Source: Larus michahellis (taxonomy: Eukaryota > Chordata > Aves > Charadriiformes > Laridae). Taken from it: a DNA stretch of 64,000 bases. A program made the position numbers and the translations under genes. Shown here one piece after another: positions 59,903-64,000 of this stretch. The DNA lies in contig NC_133898.1 of NCBI RefSeq assembly GCF_964199755.1, positions 128,958,224-129,022,223 on the forward strand, written 5' to 3'. The number at the start of each line of letters is the position of its first letter. Position 1 is the first letter of the stretch. The notes below the pieces were generated by a model. The model made no database searches. It had not been told where the DNA came from and saw only the letters and a program-made list of their open reading frames with translations.

Positions 59903-60067
59903 CTATTTCTTGATCCCAATAGGGCAGGAAAGCCCCGTTCCCCCGAGGCCGCAGTATCCACCGGGGTTCTTACTGAGGTACTGCTGATGGTAATCTTCGG
60001 CGTAATAGAACTCCGGAGCCTCCCGGATTTCTGTTGTGATGGTACCAAAGCCTCCCTCTGTCAATAC
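59903..60067 (-). CDS. MSRA: MSRA terminal coding exon (C-terminal 54 residues and stop)
   Basis: MSRA reduces methionine-S-sulfoxide in proteins and free methionine, in cytosol and mitochondria. On the minus strand a strong acceptor (pyrimidine tract ending TTTCTTGACAG at 60068) opens a 165-nt frame. The peptide begins [20 protein letters not shown], continues [16 protein letters not shown] and [13 protein letters not shown], and ends IGIKK, then TAG. This matches the C-terminus of vertebrate MSRA nearly residue for residue. It includes the invariant [11 protein letters not shown] segment and the two C-terminal resolving cysteines in the Gly-rich tail. The catalytic GCFWG cysteine is in an upstream exon, beyond the right edge. 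The intron phase before VLTE is 0. No other MSRA exon is visible up to 64000, so the last intron exceeds 3.9 kb. The exon is intact and looks functional. Confidence 0.96.
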   Translation of the reverse strand, partial: VLTEGGFGTITTEIREAPEFYYAEDYHQQYLSKNPGGYCGLGGTGLSCPIGIKK

Positions 60068-60178
60068 CTGTCAAGAAACACGATGGAAAGCCATTAGTGG
60101 TTTGCTGGCTTCTCTGCTGATGAACGACGTTGGGTTTTCTCCCAGCAGGAGCCACAGACGTCTCTCAGCGCTTGGACT

Positions 60179-60206
60179 AAATAAATGTCTGTAGGCATTA
60201 GTTATG
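60179..60206 (+). repeat. 28-bp direct repeat, copy 2 (MSRA last intron)
   Basis: Identical to 59546-59573, with 633 bp between starts. The pair brackets the MSRA terminal coding exon. Confidence 0.97.
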
Positions 60207-60507
60207 TAGGAGCAGTAGGCTACAGCAGCTGTAGGCTGCAGTACATCCCTGAAAGCCCTTTATCCTTCCCCTCACGTTATTTTGCTAGGAGACACTGCGA
60301 GCACCAAAGTGGGCATTGGTGAGAAGAGGTAGTGCACCCTCCTGTTTTAATGGCTCATTTGTTTAATTTGCTATGGCCACACAGTCGTTCTCTCCTCTTT
60401 ATTAATCACTCCAGGCAGGGATGTGGTGCCATCAACCAAGTGGAAAACAAATGTGAAAGGCAGCAGAGCACCCTTTGACCAAGCCCGTCCAGCTGCCTCG
60501 CAGTGTC

Positions 60508-60645
60508 CAAGGAAGCGTTCAAGGCCAGGTTGGACGGGGCTTGGAGCAACCTGGGCTGGTGGGAGGTGTCCCCGCCCAGGGCAGGGGTTGGAACTGGATG
60601 ATCTTGAAGGTCCCTTCCAACCCAAACCATTCTGTGATTCTATGA
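60508..60645 (+). mobile_element. CR1 3' fragment
   Basis: It begins AAGGAAGCGTTCAAGGCCAG and ends CATTCTGTGATTCTATGAC. It lies in the MSRA last intron, antisense to the gene. Confidence 0.93.
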
Positions 60646-61354
60646 CTGAGAACTTCACCTGGCAGGTGCCTCAGCTTTGAAATGCACTAACCACCCCAAA
60701 CGCCCTTACGGCAAGGAGAATTTCTGGGTGAAATTTTAGCCCCGCTGATGTCATTGAGAAATACGTGCATTTGGGCTCTTTTCAGAGTCGCCACAAGCCC
60801 ATTCTTCAAAAATAACAGTTCCATCATGACCAGAAAGGTATTTTTAAGGCAAATTGCAGCTCATTTCTGAAAGATTTGCCAATACGTGGACCGGGAGCAA
60901 TAATCACTTTGCAGGAAAAGAAGGAATGTGGGTGAGGATTTTAAATTAGACTTTAATTTCTTTCTGATGTCCCCTAACTGAATTTGAAACTCCTGAAAGA
61001 TTTCTGACAGAGGAAATTTCTTTTTAACGTGGATTGCCGTGACATTTTTTCCTACTGCATTTTCCTTTTCTAAGGAAAGTGGTAAGCAGCAACATTTTGG
61101 GGTGAATTCTTGTCTCAGCGGGGACATAACTTGTGGTCATTGAAGTCCATGATAACCTCATAAGCACTTTAATTGGTGTCAGACTACTGTTGCAAAGTAT
61201 GTTTGTAAATCGCTGGAGGTAGATAAATTGCATTTCTATCAGCCAGACTTGATGGTAAGATCAACTGTAAGATCGAAGCGTCAGCATTTAAGATTACTGG
61301 GTAAGTATGTGCTCTCTCATCATACTAACAAATGAAACCAATAAAAGGAAACCA

Positions 61355-61600
61355 TCACACAGAATCACAAAACCCAAGCTGGCAGACCCGTTATAAGTCA
61401 TCAAGTCCAACTTCTTTCATCATGATACAAGGAATGATAGCCGCTTTACTCCCAGCACACATTTCTTTAACTGTTTCTGAAAGATCTTTGGGGCTGGAGA
61501 TCCTCCAGTTTCCTCGAGAAGGCCATTTCAGTATTGGCCATCCTGTTAGAGAGTTTCTCCTAAAGCCTCGCCCAGTTAAGCCCACTACTTCCATTTAACC
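61355..61600 (-). mobile_element. Diverged CR1-like 3' end, minus strand
   Basis: CACAGAATCACAAAACCCAA and GTCATCAAGTCCAACTTC resemble a minus-strand CR1 tail. The remainder is strongly diverged and the right boundary is approximate. Confidence 0.55.
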
Positions 61601-61779
61601 CCACTGCTGTGGTTGTGCTCATTATGGATGTGGAAAAGACATCATTCCCTTCCTCTTTACAACAGTCTTCTGCATACTTGGTGGCTGAGCAGAGAGAAAG
61701 ATGACACGTAACGGAAATAACGCTTCCTCACAGCATTAGCTGACGCTTAAATAATAGGTGATTATTTGGGACCGATTAT

Positions 61780-62240
61780 TTGGGGCTCTGAGCAACCTGT
61801 GCCAGTGTCTCACTGGAACTTCTTCCTAATGTCCAGCCTGAATCGACCCATCTCTAGTTTTAATCCATTCCCTCTAGTCCTACCATTACCCGACATCCTA
61901 AAAAGTCCCTCCCCAGCTTTCTTGGAGGCCCCCTTAAGATACTGGTAGGCCACTAGAAGGTCTCCTCGGAGCCTTCTTTTCTCCAGACTGAACAACCCCA
62001 ACTCTCTCAGTCTGTCCACATAGGAGAGGTGCTCCAGCCCTCTCATCATCCTCGTGGCCCTTCTCTGGACACGTTCCAGCACGTCCGTATCTCTCTTGTA
62101 GTAGGGGCTCCAGAACTGGACGCAGTGCTCCAGGTGGGGTCTCACGAGAGTGGAGTAGAGGGGGAGAATCACCTCCCTTGACCTGCTGGCCACGCTTCTC
62201 CTGATGCCGCTCAGGATACAATTTGGTTTGGGGGATTTCA
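61780..62240 (-). mobile_element. CR1 fragment, minus strand, lacking tail
   Basis: On the minus strand 61810-62241 is open and encodes [40 protein letters not shown] and [10 protein letters not shown], a clean stretch of CR1 ORF2 C-terminus. The 3' tail found in other copies is missing, so both ends are truncated. Confidence 0.93.
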
Positions 62241-63273
62241 CAAGAATCTGGCCTTATTTCCCCATGTAAAATCACCAGTGTTTGTCATCTTTGGGACAGG
62301 CTTTGTCCCAAGGGAATCAGATTATTTACCCGTCAGATGTGTGAGTGAAGAAGATAACAGATGTGAAGGTATGTATCACAACACGTCGGCAACAACTAAC
62401 ACGAAGAGGTGTCAACACAACTGCTTTTAGAAAGCAGTATTTCACTTACTTTCTAACCTTCCCAGCAAAGAAAAGCACTTTTTAAATTATCTTCACTCCA
62501 GAAAGATGGCACAAGCTCTGTCATCATGGGCATTAGTCATTTACTTGCCGCTGCAAATGCATGTAAAATTGGCTTCCCCCGCCCTTAACTGAGTCATGAG
62601 GATGCTGCTGGAGGGATGGGTATTTTTCTACTGTGCAAAACAGTTTTCGTTAGAGATTTTTACCTGGGAGTTTTCCATCATTGGCCTAATTTTGTCAGCT
62701 AGAAAATCCATTCTGTTCAATAACATACCACAAGAGGGCATAAACATCATTTGTCCCTTTCAGGATTACTAACAGTCTATTAAAACACTGCACGCTGAAC
62801 AAAGCCGAAGCCCAAGACAACTCATTATATTGCACTTTGGTCATTAGCAAAAGATACCAGCACTGTTGTCAGAAGCAGCGGGGACCCCAGGCTCCGACGC
62901 TCTGCCAAACGCTACCTTGAATGTTTTGGTTTTAAACAGGAAAATATTTTCCTCGCACTGACTGCGTCGATGCGGAGATAAAAACATCACTGGGAAAGAT
63001 GATGAAGTTCACGATGTGCTGGTTCCTGCAGGTGTAAATCAGCCCACTCTTGATTGATTTCCTGCCGCCGAGGCAGATATAATTTGATGATAATCCTGTT
63101 CTAGCAGAATTTTTAGTTCTCGCTGTCTCAAAATTCCTGAGCCATCCGACGTGACCCCCCATTACCACGCTGCAGCCAAAAGGGCTACTGCAGCCTTTGC
63201 ACGCAGAAATGGGAAGGATCAAATTAGGGGAAGTGTAATTAACCCTTGGGACCTTTTACTCAGTGCAGACCTT

Positions 63274-63806
63274 TTACTATGTCCGGTTCTGGGCTCCCCA
63301 GTTCAAGAAAAATCTGGGCTTCCAAGTTCAAGAAGGACAGGGGACTACTGGAGAGAGCCCAGCGGAGGCTACAAAGATGATCAAGGGACTGGAGCATCTC
63401 TCTGCTGAGGAAAGGCTGAGAGCCCTGGGGCTGTTCAGCTGGGGAGGAGAAGACTGAGAGGGGATCTCATCAATGCTCATCAATATCGAAAGAGTGGGTG
63501 TCAGGAGGATGGGGCCAGGATCTTTTCAGTGGTGCCCGGGGACAGGACAAGGGGTAACGGGCACAAACTGGAACACAGGAAATTCCATCTGAACATGGGG
63601 AAAAACTTCTTTGCTGTGAGGGTGGCAGAGCCCTGGCACAGGCTGCCCAGAGAGGTGGGGGAGTCTCCGTCTCTGGAGACATTCCAGCCCCGCCTGGACG
63701 CGTTCCTGTGCCACCTGCTCTGGGTGACCCTGCTCTGGCCGGGGGTTGGACGGGATGATCTCCAGAGGGCCCTTCCAACGCCGGCCAGTCTGGGATTCTG
63801 TGAAAG
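63274..63806 (+). mobile_element. CR1 3' fragment (about 0.53 kb)
   Basis: It starts CTATGTCCGGTTCTGGGCTC, with an imperfect tandem duplication of TCTGGGCTCCCCAGTTCAAG at 63287-63335. It continues through GGGTGTCAGGAGGATGGGGC and ends TGGGATTCTGTGA. Confidence 0.95.
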
Positions 63807-63872
63807 TTTTAAGGTACTATTGGATCTTTTTTTCCCCAAATACTCTGCTGTATTTCAAAGAGAATTAATTCA

Positions 63873-64000
63873 CATAATCACAGAATCACAGAATGGTTCA
63901 GGTTGGAAGGGAACTTAAAGATCATCTTATCACAACCCCCCTGCCCTGGGCAGGGACACCTCCCACCAGACCAGGTTGCTCAAAGCTTCATCCAACCTGG
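63873..64000 (-). mobile_element. CR1 3' end, minus strand, cut by window edge
   Basis: CATAATCACAGAATCACAGA, then GGTTCAGGTTGGAAGGGAAC and the ACCTCCCACCAGACCAGGTT block. It runs past the right edge. Confidence 0.93.

Larger units (their letters stand above)
60068..64000 (-). other. MSRA: MSRA last intron (partial)
   Basis: This sequence upstream of the MSRA terminal exon runs off the window. It contains five CR1-derived segments, in both orientations, and one copy of the 28-bp direct repeat. The preceding MSRA exon (YPTS...MEAALxSKE-type sequence in vertebrates) is not present. Confidence 0.8.

Noticed and set aside
59668-60155. Two minus-strand open frames overlapping the MSRA exon
   Set aside because: They are out-of-frame shadows. 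The real MSRA frame is fixed by near identity to the vertebrate MSRA C-terminus and the splice acceptor.
1-64000. CRISPR arrays, tRNA or rRNA genes, LTR retroviruses
   Set aside because: None seen. The repeated octamers are CR1 tails, and no paired LTRs or retroviral gene motifs were recognised by eye.

Overview
This window is vertebrate nuclear DNA, almost certainly from a bird. It holds more than twenty 5'-truncated CR1 LINE fragments ending in the ATTCTATG-type octamer tail, including the subfamilies typical of birds. It also has large introns, sparse coding sequence, and older MIR/SINE and ancient CR1 fossils. There are no bacterial features: no operons, rRNA, tRNA or CRISPR.

Two protein-coding genes can be supported, both on the minus strand. 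(1) The terminal coding exon of MSRA (peptide methionine sulfoxide reductase A) is at 59903-60067, with a poly(A) signal at 59247-59252. The rest of MSRA must lie beyond the right edge. (2) A trypsin-fold serine protease with the exon structure and sequence of PRSS55 spans 38849-55454. It has four recognised coding exons: the His57 exon (55265-55454), Asp102 exon (54130-54377), C168/C182/C191 exon (51102-51244) and Ser195 plus hydrophobic tail exon (38849-39166). The signal-peptide exon was not found. MSRA followed by PRSS55 in the same orientation is the arrangement at human 8p23.1, so synteny supports both calls.

The protease is the most interesting object here. It keeps the His/Asp/Ser triad, all the expected cysteines and the C-terminal hydrophobic tail. 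Several positions that support catalysis or set specificity differ from human PRSS55: Thr in place of Ile16 after the activation site, Ser189 for Asp189, Val193 for the oxyanion-hole Gly193, and Glu226 for Gly226. It may be a protease with altered specificity, a pseudoenzyme, or a decaying gene.

Layout: 1-38 kb is mostly gene-free, with scattered CR1 tails, a G-rich CpG-island-like block with a possible exon (about 22.64-23.43 kb) and a 250-bp pentanucleotide microsatellite (28.69-28.94 kb). 38.8-55.5 kb is PRSS55, whose introns are loaded with CR1 copies in both orientations. 55.5-59.2 kb is intergenic or PRSS55 upstream sequence with a long antisense CR1. 59.2-64 kb is the 3' end of MSRA and its last intron. 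An exact 28-bp direct repeat brackets the MSRA terminal exon.
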